A stretch of 64,000 nt of DNA from CALAED01 sp036555725 (lineage in GTDB: Bacteria; Actinomycetota; Actinomycetes; Streptosporangiales; Streptosporangiaceae): NCBI GenBank assembly GCA_036555725.1, contig DATBKU010000018.1, positions 1-64,000 of the forward strand, in the 5' to 3' direction. Position 1 is the first letter of the stretch. Each line of letters starts with the position of its first letter. A model generated the notes under the pieces. That model was not told where the DNA came from. It ran no database searches and was given only the letters and a program-made list of their open reading frames with translations. Shown here one piece after another: positions 44,308-51,981 of this stretch. A program made the position numbers and the translations under genes.

Positions 44308-45589
44308 GGCGCACCTCCACATCGGCCAGTCGCCCACGCAGCAGTAGCTCGATCACGGGAGCGCCGGCTTTGCCGACCTTGCCCTCCGGCGGCAGTACGA
44401 CGTCGACCTTGGCTCGCGGCCCGGATGTGACATGGCCGTCCACGTTGACGTCGCCGATCGAGCTGCGTGCGTGCACCTCGGTCGTGACGTCGCCCGGCAC
44501 CGTCACCTTCAACTCACCGAGCGACACCTCGGCCCGTACGCGGACCCGCTGCCCGGCGAGGAGGGGCAGGGCGGTCAGGTCGAGCTTGCCGTCGCCCGCG
44601 ACGAGCCGGTACGACTGCTCGGCCTGCGCGGTGGCCGGACGCCACTGGACATCGCCCCAGCGGCCGTCGCTGGGCAGTGCGCCGACGGCGGACGTGGTGA
44701 CGAGTGCGAGACACAAGACGACCCCCAGAGAAGCCAGGCCGCGGCTGCGGCCGTACCAGGAAGCGATGATCAGACCGACGCCGAGGACGGCCAGCGCGAC
44801 CGCCACCGGCACCGACACCCTGGTCGCCACCGGCTGGTGCACGGTGAACGGAACCGCCAGCCCGCCCGCCCCGCATGCGGCCAGCAGCGTGAGCGTCGTG
44901 AGCGGGGATCCACCGCACGATGACGGACGGTCGGCCGGAGCCGAGGTGGACATGGTGGGCTCGGGCCACATCTCCGCGGGCGGCGGCCCGGGCGGCGGGG
45001 CCGGCGGGGGCGGCAGCGGCGTGGTCGGCAATGGCCGAGTGGTCCCGCTGAGGCCGGTGGCGCTCGGGCTGCTCAGCGTGGCCAGGTCGATCATGCCCTC
45101 CGGAGGCGGCGGCGGGGCCGGCGTGGGTGGCTCCGCCGGCCGGTACGGACTGCCCTGGAACCGCTCCGGCAGGCTGCGCGTCACCTGAAGCAGGTTGACG
45201 CCGCGCGCGTGTGCGACCAGCAAGGCCAGCGCGAACACGGTCAGCACGCTGACCGGCCCGCTGGCCAGGCCACCGCCGAGCCCGCCCCCGAGCAGGCTCG
45301 ACACGACGCCGAGCGTGAGCAGACCCCCGAGGATCACGAGCACCGCGTCGCCGTCGAACCGGCGCCGCAGCACCTGCTCGGCCACGGAGTTCTCCGTCTC
45401 TGCGCTCGGCATCAGCAGGAACGCGGCGATGTAGAGGAAGATCCCCGTGCCGTGGCCCGCGAGCGTGAGCACCGCGAACCCGACCCGGAACACGACGGGG
45501 TCGACGTGCGTATAACGGCCGAGCCCGGCGCAGACGCCGGTGATGATGCGGCCCTCGTGCAGACGTACCATCCGTCGGTTCTCGGACAT
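44291..45589 (-). CDS. PspC domain membrane protein
   Basis: 432 residues from ATG 45589. The N-terminal PspC domain shows MVRLHEGRIITGVCAGLGRY and VFRVGFAVLTLAGHGTGIFL. More membrane segments follow (VLVILGGLLTLGVVSSLLG), then a Pro-rich cytoplasmic linker, further hydrophobic stretches and a C-terminal beta-rich domain with VSLGELKVTVPGDVTTEVHA, which recalls DUF4097/adhesin-like folds. PspC proteins sense or buffer membrane stress. The gene is divergent from a PspC-domain histidine kinase, and both probably answer to the same signal. Confidence 0.85.
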   Translation of the reverse strand: MSENRRMVRLHEGRIITGVCAGLGRYTHVDPVVFRVGFAVLTLAGHGTGIFLYIAAFLLMPSAETENSVAEQVLRRRFDGDAVLVILGGLLTLGVVSSLLGGGLGGGLASGPVSVLTVFALALLVAHARGVNLLQVTRSLPERFQGSPYRPAEPPTPAPPPPPEGMIDLATLSSPSATGLSGTTRPLPTTPLPPPPAPPPGPPPAEMWPEPTMSTSAPADRPSSCGGSPLTTLTLLAACGAGGLAVPFTVHQPVATRVSVPVAVALAVLGVGLIIASWYGRSRGLASLGVVLCLALVTTSAVGALPSDGRWGDVQWRPATAQAEQSYRLVAGDGKLDLTALPLLAGQRVRVRAEVSLGELKVTVPGDVTTEVHARSSIGDVNVDGHVTSGPRAKVDVVLPPEGKVGKAGAPVIELLLRGRLADVEVRRAVAS

Positions 45590-45702
45590 GGCACCATCCT
45601 CGCTGGCCGCCCTCCGGGCCGGGTATCCGGGACACCCCTGACCCGTCCCTGAGACCGGCCCCCTACACGCCAGGGCCGCGCCCCGATGCCATCGGCGGCC
45701 AT

Positions 45703-45722
45703 TACATGTGACCATCCATGTA
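45703..45722. promoter_or_regulatory. Inverted repeat in the pspC/kinase divergent promoter
   Basis: TACATG (45703-45708), 8-nt gap, CATGTA (45717-45722). It overlaps TATAAG (45721-45726), a likely -10 box of the kinase gene. A candidate operator for the LuxR-type regulator encoded downstream. Confidence 0.5.
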
Positions 45723-45747
45723 TAAGGCGGACGAGAAACGGAGCCGG

Positions 45748-46914
45748 ATGAGCGAGTCGACAGGCATCGAGGAGACGCCCCGGTTGGATCGGCGGGCCGA
45801 TGGGCGGCTCGTCGCCGGGGTGTGCCGCGGCCTCGCCGACCACCTCGGGCTCGAGGTCGTGATCGTGCGGCTCGCGTTCTCGCTGCTGATCGTGGCCGGC
45901 GGCATCGGGTGCGCCGCGTACATCGCGTTCTGGGTGCTGGTGCCGCAGCGCGACGAGCCGGCGGGGCGCCGCGACTGGACCCAGTTCGCCGCCTACAGCG
46001 CGCTCATCCTGGGGCTGTCGTTCCTGACGTGGGCGTCCGGGCTGGCCCACGCGGCGCTGTGGCCGCTGGTCGCGGGCGGCATCGGCATGGCCGTCCTGTG
46101 GCAGCAGGCCGACCGCAACCAGCGGCAGCGCTGGGTGCGGTCGACCACGGTTCCGCTGCGCCGGATGTGGCTGCGCAGTCTTCTCGGCGCCTTCCTGGTC
46201 ATCGGCGGCATCGGCGGCTTCGTCGCGCAGCGCGTCAACGCCAGCGAGGCGCGCGAGGTGCTCATCGCCACCGCGGTGATCCTGACCGGGGTGGCGGTCA
46301 TCGCGACGCCCTGGCTGATGCGGATGTGGCAGGACCTCGACGTCGAGCGCCGGGAGCGCATCCGCTCGCAGGAGCGCGCCGAGCTCGCGGCCCACGTGCA
46401 CGACTCCGTCCTGCACACACTGACGCTGATCCAGCGCAACGCGACCGACACGCGCGAGGTGCAGCGCCTCGCGCGCTCCCAGGAACGGGAGCTGCGCAGC
46501 TGGCTGTACGCGCCGCGCGCCGACCCCGACCAGACGCTGGCCGCCGCCGTACAGAAGATCGCCGGTGAGGTCGAGGACGATCACGGCGTGCCCATCGAGG
46601 TGGTGTGCGTCGGCGACTGCCCGCTGACCGGCCCGCTCGGCGCGATGTTGCAGGCCGCCCGCGAGGCGATGGTGAACGCCGCCAAGTACGCCGAGGCCCC
46701 GTCGGTCTCGGTGTACGCCGAGGTCGAGGGCGACGATGTGGCTATCTTCGTACGAGACCGGGGCAAGGGCTTCGACATGGACGCCATCCCAGATGACCGG
46801 ATGGGCGTCCGGGGGTCCATCATCGGTCGTATGGAGCGCAACGGCGGCAAGGCCACGGTCCGTACGGCGCCCGGCGAGGGCACCGAGGTACGGCTGGAGT
46901 TGAAGCAATCATGA
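45748..46914 (+). CDS. PspC-domain sensor histidine kinase
   Basis: 388 residues from ATG 45748; ATG 45718 falls before the probable -10 box and is unlikely. PspC domain at residues 15-70 (RLVAGVCRGLADHLGLE), several membrane segments up to residue 195, then a HisKA_3 dimerisation domain with the phospho-accepting His in AAHVHDSVLHTLTLIQRNA, and an ATPase domain with AAREAMVNAAKYAEAP and FVRDRGKGFDMDAIP. It should phosphorylate the LuxR regulator whose start overlaps its stop (ATGA). Confidence 0.92.
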   Translation: MSESTGIEETPRLDRRADGRLVAGVCRGLADHLGLEVVIVRLAFSLLIVAGGIGCAAYIAFWVLVPQRDEPAGRRDWTQFAAYSALILGLSFLTWASGLAHAALWPLVAGGIGMAVLWQQADRNQRQRWVRSTTVPLRRMWLRSLLGAFLVIGGIGGFVAQRVNASEAREVLIATAVILTGVAVIATPWLMRMWQDLDVERRERIRSQERAELAAHVHDSVLHTLTLIQRNATDTREVQRLARSQERELRSWLYAPRADPDQTLAAAVQKIAGEVEDDHGVPIEVVCVGDCPLTGPLGAMLQAAREAMVNAAKYAEAPSVSVYAEVEGDDVAIFVRDRGKGFDMDAIPDDRMGVRGSIIGRMERNGGKATVRTAPGEGTEVRLELKQS

Positions 46915-47540
46915 CGCGGGTAGTGCTGGTGGACGACCACCAGATGTTTCGTACGGGGGTCAAGGCCGAGCTGGGGCCGTCCATCGAGGTGGTCGGGGAG
47001 GCCGGCGACGTCGACTCCGCCGTGGACGTGATCAAGTCAGCCGAGCCCGACGTGGTCCTGCTCGACGTGCACCTGCCCGGTGGCGGCGGCATCGAGGTGC
47101 TGCGCCGCCTGCACGGCACGGTGTCCGCCCGCTTCCTGGCCCTTTCGGTCTCTGACGCCGCCGAGGACGTCATCGGGGTCGTACGGGGCGGGGCGCGCGG
47201 CTACGTGACCAAGACGATCTCCGGGCCCGAGTTGACCGACGCGATCGGCCGGGTCGCCGAGGACGACGCGGTGTTCTCCCCGCGGCTCGCCGGGTTCGTG
47301 CTCGACGCGTTCGCCGCCACCGACGCCCCGTCCATCGACCCCGAGCTCGACCAGCTGACCCAGCGCGAACGCGAGGTGCTGCGGCTGATCGCCCGCGGCT
47401 ACGCGTACAAGGAGATCGCCCGGGAGCTGTACATCTCGGTCAAGACCGTCGAGACCCACGTCTCCTCGGTCCTGCGCAAACTCCAGCTCTCCAACCGCCA
47501 CGAACTCTCCCGCTGGGCCGCCGCCCGCCGCCTCGTCTGA
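46911..47540 (+). CDS. NarL/LuxR-family response regulator
   Basis: 209 residues. Receiver domain with VVLVDDHQMFRTGVKAEL at the start (acidic pair) and the phospho-acceptor Asp in PDVVLLDVHLPGGGGIEV near residue 50. The C-terminal HTH has LTQREREVLRLIARGYAYKE and then SVKTVETHVSSVLRKLQL. It is coupled to the PspC kinase by a 4-bp overlap, so it is its cognate regulator. A palindrome upstream of the kinase gene and facing pspC is a plausible target. Confidence 0.94.
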   Translation: MTRVVLVDDHQMFRTGVKAELGPSIEVVGEAGDVDSAVDVIKSAEPDVVLLDVHLPGGGGIEVLRRLHGTVSARFLALSVSDAAEDVIGVVRGGARGYVTKTISGPELTDAIGRVAEDDAVFSPRLAGFVLDAFAATDAPSIDPELDQLTQREREVLRLIARGYAYKEIARELYISVKTVETHVSSVLRKLQLSNRHELSRWAAARRLV

Positions 47541-47594
47541 CCACGCCGCCGCCGAATTGCGCCAACGTGGTCAGGCCGTCGCCGAACGGCGGGA

Positions 47595-48089
47595 TCAGGT
47601 CTTGACCTCGTCGAGGCGGCCGCTGCGTACGTCATAGATGAAGCCGCGGACCGAGCTCTTGTTCGGGATGAACGGGCTGGCCTTGATCCGCTCGATGGAC
47701 TGCCGTACGTCCTGTTCGAGGTCGGAGAACGCCTCCGCCGCCCACTCCGGCTTGATGCCCGTGTCGGCGAGCACCTGGTTGCGGAACTCGTCGTCGGTGA
47801 ACGTCAGCATCCCGCAGTCGGAGTGGTGGATGAGCACGATCTCCTCCGTGCCGAGCAGCCGCTGGCTGATCGACAGCGAGCGGATCGCGTCAGGGGAGAT
47901 CACGCCCCCGGCGTTGCGGATGACGTGCGCTTCGCCCTCGGACAGGCCCAGCAGGCCGTACGGGTTCAGCCGGGCGTCCATGCAGGCCACGATGGCGACG
48001 TGGCGGCCCGGAGGCAGCGGCAGGTCGCCCTTGTCGAAGTTCGCCGCGTAGCGCTGCGCGTTCTGCAGCAGTTCGTCGGTCACGGACAT
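47595..48089 (-). CDS. Beta-class carbonic anhydrase
   Basis: 164 residues. Interconverts CO2 and bicarbonate. Zinc ligands are in VAIVACMDARLNPYG (Cys and the Asp-Arg dyad) and LIHHSDCGMLTF (His and Cys), in the order seen in beta carbonic anhydrases; HVIRNAGGVISPDAIRSL between them is typical of the actinobacterial branch. ATG 48089 has AGGAG about 8 nt upstream. A 25-codon leader ORF and GC-rich hairpins lie in the 150 bp before it. Confidence 0.93.
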   Translation of the reverse strand: MSVTDELLQNAQRYAANFDKGDLPLPPGRHVAIVACMDARLNPYGLLGLSEGEAHVIRNAGGVISPDAIRSLSISQRLLGTEEIVLIHHSDCGMLTFTDDEFRNQVLADTGIKPEWAAEAFSDLEQDVRQSIERIKASPFIPNKSSVRGFIYDVRSGRLDEVKT

Positions 48090-48126
48090 GGTGTGGCTCC
48101 TGTCATTGCGTGGGACTGGACGCGGA

Positions 48127-48144
48127 GCGGCCGCGCGCGGCCGC
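48127..48144. other. 18-nt perfect palindrome before the carbonic anhydrase gene
   Basis: GCGGCCGCGCGCGGCCGC is self-complementary and lies between the leader ORF stop and the carbonic anhydrase binding site on the minus strand. It could form a hairpin in the leader RNA. Confidence 0.5.
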
Positions 48145-48158
48145 GACCACGCGCGGCT

Positions 48159-48236
48159 CTAGCGACAGAGCTGGTCGAAGAGATCGAGCCGACGGGTCGT
48201 CCAGAAGACGTCGAGAAGGTCGCGACCCGCGGTCAT
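48159..48236 (-). CDS. Possible leader peptide upstream of carbonic anhydrase
   Basis: 25 codons on the minus strand, ATG 48236 to TAG 48161-48159. The peptide begins MTAGRDLL and ends TTRRLDLFDQLCR. The R-R-x-D-L-x3-L-C ending resembles putative leader peptides found before sulfur-metabolism genes in streptomycetes, and it is 69 nt before the carbonic anhydrase start with a strong palindrome between. No clear promoter or binding site was found, and there is only one Cys codon, so this is tentative. Confidence 0.45.
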   Translation of the reverse strand: MTAGRDLLDVFWTTRRLDLFDQLCR

Positions 48237-48353
48237 AGGTCGATGACATCACGCCGAGCCGCACTAGGGCAATGCCCCACTTATCCGATCGGCATAGTGA
48301 ATCGAACGGTTCCCGAGTCGAGTCGAGCGGTGTCAGGGCGGCCGGAGCGAAGC

Positions 48354-48707
48354 TCAGGGCGCGAGCCGTACACCGGTCGTGCCGGTGGCGGGGTCGCCGG
48401 TGTTGACCGTGCCGCGGGGCTCGAACATGAGAATCCGGGTGCCCGGCTCCGCACGAGGCCGATGGGAGACGCCCCGCGGGACCGTGAAGAGCTCGCCCGG
48501 ATCCAGCGTCACGACGCGGTCCGGCAAATCGAGGTGCAGCCGCCCGGACAGGACGAGGAAGAACTCGTCGGTCTCGTCGTGGACGTGCTCGACGAAGTCG
48601 CCCTCGACGTTGGCGACCTTCACGTCGTAGTCGTTGACCGTCGCCAGCACGTGCGGCGACCACAGGTCGACGCCCGTCATGACCGTCTCGATGTTGATCT
48701 TGTTCAT
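48354..48707 (-). CDS. Cupin domain protein
   Basis: 117 residues, one cupin barrel. Metal motif 1 is EHVHDETDEFFLVLSGRLHL (H-x-H with later Glu), and motif 2 is PGELFTVPRGVSHRPRAEPG with the third His. Small cupins of this kind are often mannose-6-phosphate-isomerase-like or sensor proteins; the substrate is unknown. ATG 48707 overlaps the stop of the YbaK gene, so it is the last gene of an ArsR-YbaK-cupin operon. Confidence 0.85.
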   Translation of the reverse strand: MNKINIETVMTGVDLWSPHVLATVNDYDVKVANVEGDFVEHVHDETDEFFLVLSGRLHLDLPDRVVTLDPGELFTVPRGVSHRPRAEPGTRILMFEPRGTVNTGDPATGTTGVRLAP

Positions 48708-49189
48708 GTCGCGACTCCGTTCGCGGTGATCGATTCCAGGCGAGGCTGCGCGATGGCGGCGTAGTCGGCGGCGTTCAGCGCCAGCGAGCGGTCCAGCCGC
48801 GCCGCGTTGAAGAAGATCTCCTCGTCCGCGAGCAGCGAGGGGTCGGTGATGAGCTCCAGCTCCGGGCTGAACGAGAACGGCAGGATCGTGCCGCTCACGC
48901 TCCCCGCCAGCCGCTCGGCGATGTCGCGGGAGGCGAACGAGACGTACGTCCCGCCGAGCAGTGCCTTGATGGCGGCGAGGTCGACGCGAGCGTCGCCGGG
49001 CACGACGGCCAGGACGTACCGGGTCTGCTTCTTGCCGAGCTTGACCATGACGACGATGCACTTGGCCGCCTGCGCGAGCTCGTTTCCCCGCATCGCGCTG
49101 ACCAGCTCGGTACGGCCCTCGGGTGGGTGGTCGATGAGCCGGTAGCGGGCGCCCTTGGCGTCGAGCAGTTCGATCAATCGTTCGTACAT
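48704..49189 (-). CDS. YbaK/EbsC-family aminoacyl-tRNA deacylase-like protein
   Basis: 161 residues. YbaK proteins hydrolyse misacylated tRNAs. IDHPPEGRTELVSAMRGNEL, AAKCIVVMVKLGKKQTRYVL and VVPGDARVDLAAIKALLGG are the expected strands, with FASRDIAERLAGSVSGTILPF near the end as in the prolyl-tRNA editing branch. ATG 49189 is close after the ArsR stop; GTG 49195 would overlap it. Which tRNA it edits, or whether it acts on a free molecule, is unknown. Confidence 0.83.
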   Translation of the reverse strand: MYERLIELLDAKGARYRLIDHPPEGRTELVSAMRGNELAQAAKCIVVMVKLGKKQTRYVLAVVPGDARVDLAAIKALLGGTYVSFASRDIAERLAGSVSGTILPFSFSPELELITDPSLLADEEIFFNAARLDRSLALNAADYAAIAQPRLESITANGVAT

Positions 49190-49191
49190 GA

Positions 49192-49494
49192 TCACCAGTC
49201 CGTCTGGAAGGCCTGCTTGATTTCGTCGATCCGCTGCTCGTCGCGGCTGTAGAAGGTCCACTGCTTGATGCGCGTGCCCCGGATGAGCCCGGCCCGCTCC
49301 AGGATCTTCAGGTGCTCGCCGGCCGTGGGCTGGCTGACGCCCAGCTTGTTGGCGATGAACAGCGAGCACACCCCGTCGCGGACGAGATCGCCGTCGACCT
49401 GGGCGGGAAAGTGCGCGGTCGGATCCCGCAGCCACTTCAGGATCTGCAGCCTGCGCTCGCTCGCCAGCGCCTTGAGCACCTCAACCGAAGGCAC
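49192..49494 (-). CDS. ArsR-family winged-helix regulator
   Basis: 100 residues. VLKALASERRLQILKWLRDP starts the fold; the recognition helix region is LGVSQPTAGEHLKILERAGL, and the wing TRIKQWTFYSRDEQRIDEIK. No CxxC metal site of the arsenite type is visible, so it may sense something else. GTG 49494 uses AGGAA inside its own upstream palindrome as binding site, so self-repression could block both transcription and translation signals. It leads an operon with YbaK and cupin genes. Confidence 0.88.
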   Translation of the reverse strand: MPSVEVLKALASERRLQILKWLRDPTAHFPAQVDGDLVRDGVCSLFIANKLGVSQPTAGEHLKILERAGLIRGTRIKQWTFYSRDEQRIDEIKQAFQTDW

Positions 49495-49518
49495 TTAGGA
49501 AGTTTCCTAAGTTCCTAA
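49495..49518. promoter_or_regulatory. Palindromic operator of the ArsR gene
   Basis: TTAGGAA (49495-49501), GT, TTCCTAA (49504-49510) is a perfect palindrome, and a third half-site TTCCTAA follows at 49512-49518. It starts one base before the GTG of the ArsR gene and includes its Shine-Dalgarno. Confidence 0.8.
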
Positions 49519-49569
49519 GTCTCCTGTCAATCCGTCCTGCAAGTCACTCGTGATCATGCACGCGCTCTG

Positions 49570-50009
49570 ATCGCCGGGAAACCCGACGAAGTCAAGCGCG
49601 CGGTTGAAGTCCGAATCGCTCGGCAGGACGTTCTCGACCGCGACAACCCGCCTCACTTGAATGCGGTAATCGGTGAGGCGGCTCTCAGGCAGCAGGTCGT
49701 CGGAGTACGAGGCATGCGCGCCCAGCTTCGCCTGCTGGTTGAAATGTCGGAACTGGCCCACATCGATCTGCGGGTTATTCCGTTCGAGGCGGGTGCCCAC
49801 CGCGGCCTCATGGGCCGTTCACGCTCCTGGAGGTCGGCGAGCGAGGAAAGCTGAGCGTGGTCACGATCGAGACGTCGCATGGCATGTCGTACGTGGAGCA
49901 TGCCGACGACGTACGGCGTTTCGCCGGCATCTTCGACAAGGTGACCGCCGTCGCACGGCCGGAATCAGATTCCCGCAAGTTGATCGACCGGATACGGTCG
50001 GAGCTATGA
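49570..50009 (+). pseudogene. C-terminal remnant of an XRE/DUF5753 regulator, frameshifted
   Basis: From about 49570 one frame reads PDEVKRAVEVRIARQDVLDR, EAALRQQVVGVRGMRAQL and LRVIPFEAGAHRGLMG, the middle of a DUF5753 domain. At about 49815 it breaks by 1 nt and continues in the next frame with PFTLLEVGERGKLSVVTIE and KVTAVARPESDSRKLIDRIR before TGA 50009. The HTH half is absent. The stop overlaps the ATG of a DUF397 start (ATGA), the normal arrangement of such pairs. Compare the intact pair at 3423-4862. Confidence 0.85.
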
Positions 50010-50082
50010 CCACGTGGCGCAAGAGCAGCCGCAGCAGCGGTACTGAGCAGAGTAGTTGCGTCGAGGTCGCGGGCTCCGCGAG
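50006..50082 (+). pseudogene. 5' remnant of a DUF397 gene
   Basis: ATG 50006 starts MTTWRKSSRSSGTEQSSCVE and VAG, a standard DUF397 N-terminus. The rest of the domain (V-R-D-S and the C-terminal part) is missing; the frame runs on as Arg-rich sequence into another gene's remnant. Confidence 0.85.
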
Positions 50083-50178
50083 GAGACGCCGCGCATCGGA
50101 CTCTGGCTCGACACCTCCGACATGACAGTCGACGAAACGGTGGACGCGATCCTGCGAGAGGCCACTGCCGTCGTGTGA
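50083..50178 (+). pseudogene. 3' remnant of a small-molecule kinase-like gene
   Basis: This frame encodes ETPRIGLWLDTSDMTVDETV and DAILREATAVV before TGA 50178. The pattern L-D-T-S-x-M-T-V-D-E-T-V-D-A-I-L ends many P-loop kinases of the AAA/chloramphenicol-phosphotransferase-like type. Only the last 31 residues are left, fused to the DUF397 start. Confidence 0.6.
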
Positions 50179-51000
50179 TCACGACGAGGCGCCTGCCCTG
50201 GCGGCGCCGATGACGGTGAGCGCGTCGTGCAGGGCCGCCGCGTCGTGGGTGCGGATGTAGTCCACGCCCTGCCAGGCCGCGTACAGCTCGGCGGCCAGGC
50301 TGGCGGGTCCGATTTCCGGAACATCGCGCCCGGTGATCGTCCGCAGAAAGGACTTGCGGGACGGCGAGACCAGGACGGGCAGCCCAAACCGTTCCTTGAG
50401 CCGCCGGATTCCGGCCAGGACCAGCAGCGACGGCTCCGGGTTGCTCCCCAGGAAGTAGCCGAGCCCGGGGTCGATGATGAGCCGGTCCCGGGCGATGCCG
50501 GCGTCCCGCAGCGCGGCCAGCCGCTCGGTGAAGAAGCGGTCGATGCCGGTCCAGATCGCCGCCGGGTCGGTGGCCACCTTGGTGGCCGGGCCGGTGCGCT
50601 GCACCGAGTGCATGACGACGAGCCGGCAGTCGGCGTCCGCCAGCGCCGCATACGACTGCGTTTCGGGGAAGCCTTGGATGTCGTTGAGGTACGCCGCCCC
50701 GCAGGCGATGGCGTACCGCTGGGTCTCGGGCAGGTACGAATCCACCGAGACCGGGATCTGCCGTGCCGTCAGGTGCTCGATGACGGGCGCCAGCCGCAGC
50801 CATTCCTGGTCGGCGGAGACACGCATGGAGTCGGGATGGCTGGCCGCGGGGCCGAGCTCGACGATGTCGGCGCCGGCGGACCGCAGCTCACACGCGTGGG
50901 CCACGGCGTCCTCGGCGGCGAGGTACCGGCCGTCGTCGGAGAAGGAGTCCTCGGTGATGTTGACGATTCCGACGATCTGCGGGCCGTGTCGTCTGGTCAT
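50179..51000 (-). CDS. Dihydropteroate synthase, Sul1/Sul2-like
   Basis: 273 residues. DHPS joins p-aminobenzoate to dihydropterin pyrophosphate in folate synthesis. Motifs are much closer to plasmid-borne Sul enzymes than to ordinary FolP: IVGIVNITEDSFSDDGRYL, ELGPAASHPDS, SVDSYLPETQRYA, AYLNDIQGFPETQSY, ADCRLVVMHSVQRTG, DPGLGYFLGSNPEPSL and SRKSFLRTITGRD. Where Sul1 and Sul2 read GMGFFL, this reads GLGYFL. It stands outside any folate gene cluster, between gene remnants and a CMD gene, so it is likely a second DHPS. Whether it confers sulfonamide tolerance is not shown. Confidence 0.88.
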   Translation of the reverse strand: MTRRHGPQIVGIVNITEDSFSDDGRYLAAEDAVAHACELRSAGADIVELGPAASHPDSMRVSADQEWLRLAPVIEHLTARQIPVSVDSYLPETQRYAIACGAAYLNDIQGFPETQSYAALADADCRLVVMHSVQRTGPATKVATDPAAIWTGIDRFFTERLAALRDAGIARDRLIIDPGLGYFLGSNPEPSLLVLAGIRRLKERFGLPVLVSPSRKSFLRTITGRDVPEIGPASLAAELYAAWQGVDYIRTHDAAALHDALTVIGAARAGASS

Positions 51001-51168
51001 GGCCGTGCCTTCTGGTCGCTAGCCAAGAGCCCAGGCGCACGGCGCAACGTCCCTGTGACGGGGCCGCTTCCCGATGGTTCGTCCCATCCCTACACGCCAG
51101 TCACGACCCATTTGCCACGGTAGCAACCGGCGGTCGCGTTGCCTTTGTGGGTGACCGCAAGGTCGTGG

Positions 51169-51720
51169 CTACTCGATCGTGATCTGGCACTGCTCCTTGA
51201 AGCCCTGCGCGGTGAGCCCGAGGGCGGCGTTGATGCGCGCCCGCTGATTCTCGATGGCGATCAGCATGGTGAGCTCCACCAGCTGTGCCTCGGTGAGGTG
51301 CCGGAGCAGATCGGCGACCATGTCGTCGCTGACCGCGGGCGGCGTTTCGCTCATCGCCTCGGCATAGCCCAGCACCTGTCGCTCGAGGTCGCCGAACAGG
51401 TCGCTGTCGCGCCAGACGGGAACCGCCTCGATCTTGGCAGCGGGAATGCCCTGCATGACCGCCGTCCAGTAGCCGTAGTCGACGCACCAGGCGCAGCCCA
51501 CCCTGACCGCCGCGGCCATCACGGCCAATTCCTTCAGTTCGTACTCGACCGTGTCCCACTTGGCGAGGCGCTTGTGCAGGTCGACGTACGCCTCCAGCAC
51601 CTGCGGCTGGTGCGCCAGCGCGTTGATCGGGTCCAGGCCGGTGCCGAGCAGCCGCCGGTAACGGTCGTTCACGGCATCCCGGACCGGCGAACTTTGCGAA
51701 TCGAGTGAGATCCGGGCCAT
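51169..51720 (-). CDS. Carboxymuconolactone decarboxylase (AhpD-like) family protein
   Basis: 183 residues from ATG 51720, with GGAAGGG ten nt upstream. The redox-type motif is AVRVGCAWCVDYGYW (C-x2-C) near residue 75, following KWDTVEYELKELAVMAAA; this is the CMD/AhpD pattern, in which the cysteine pair and a nearby His can act as a peroxidase-like site. The lactone decarboxylase function of the family name is unlikely. The intergenic region to the next gene (51721-51981) shows no clear structure. Confidence 0.85.
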   Translation of the reverse strand: MARISLDSQSSPVRDAVNDRYRRLLGTGLDPINALAHQPQVLEAYVDLHKRLAKWDTVEYELKELAVMAAAVRVGCAWCVDYGYWTAVMQGIPAAKIEAVPVWRDSDLFGDLERQVLGYAEAMSETPPAVSDDMVADLLRHLTEAQLVELTMLIAIENQRARINAALGLTAQGFKEQCQITIE

Positions 51721-51981
51721 CGCGGTCATTCCCTTCCACGCGGGCGACATCCCTACACGGCAGGACGATACGTAACAGGCCATGGTGACCAACAGCCCCG
51801 ATCATCTCGGCGACGGTGCGTGCCGGAGAATCACACCAGGTGACGCCGCAAGATGTGGCGTTAATGTCGGACGGTGAACGGCGCACGGCACTATTGCTCT
51901 CGTACGTGGGCACATGCAGGGTTATTACATAGAGCGCATCCCCGCCATGCTCAGGGCAAACTAGGGCGCCGGAGGTGAGGC

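Noticed and set aside
50179..51000. Calling the dihydropteroate synthase a proven sulfonamide-resistance gene
   Set aside because: Likeness to Sul enzymes is clear, but the loop Phe is replaced by Tyr and no mobile element, integron or resistance gene is adjacent.
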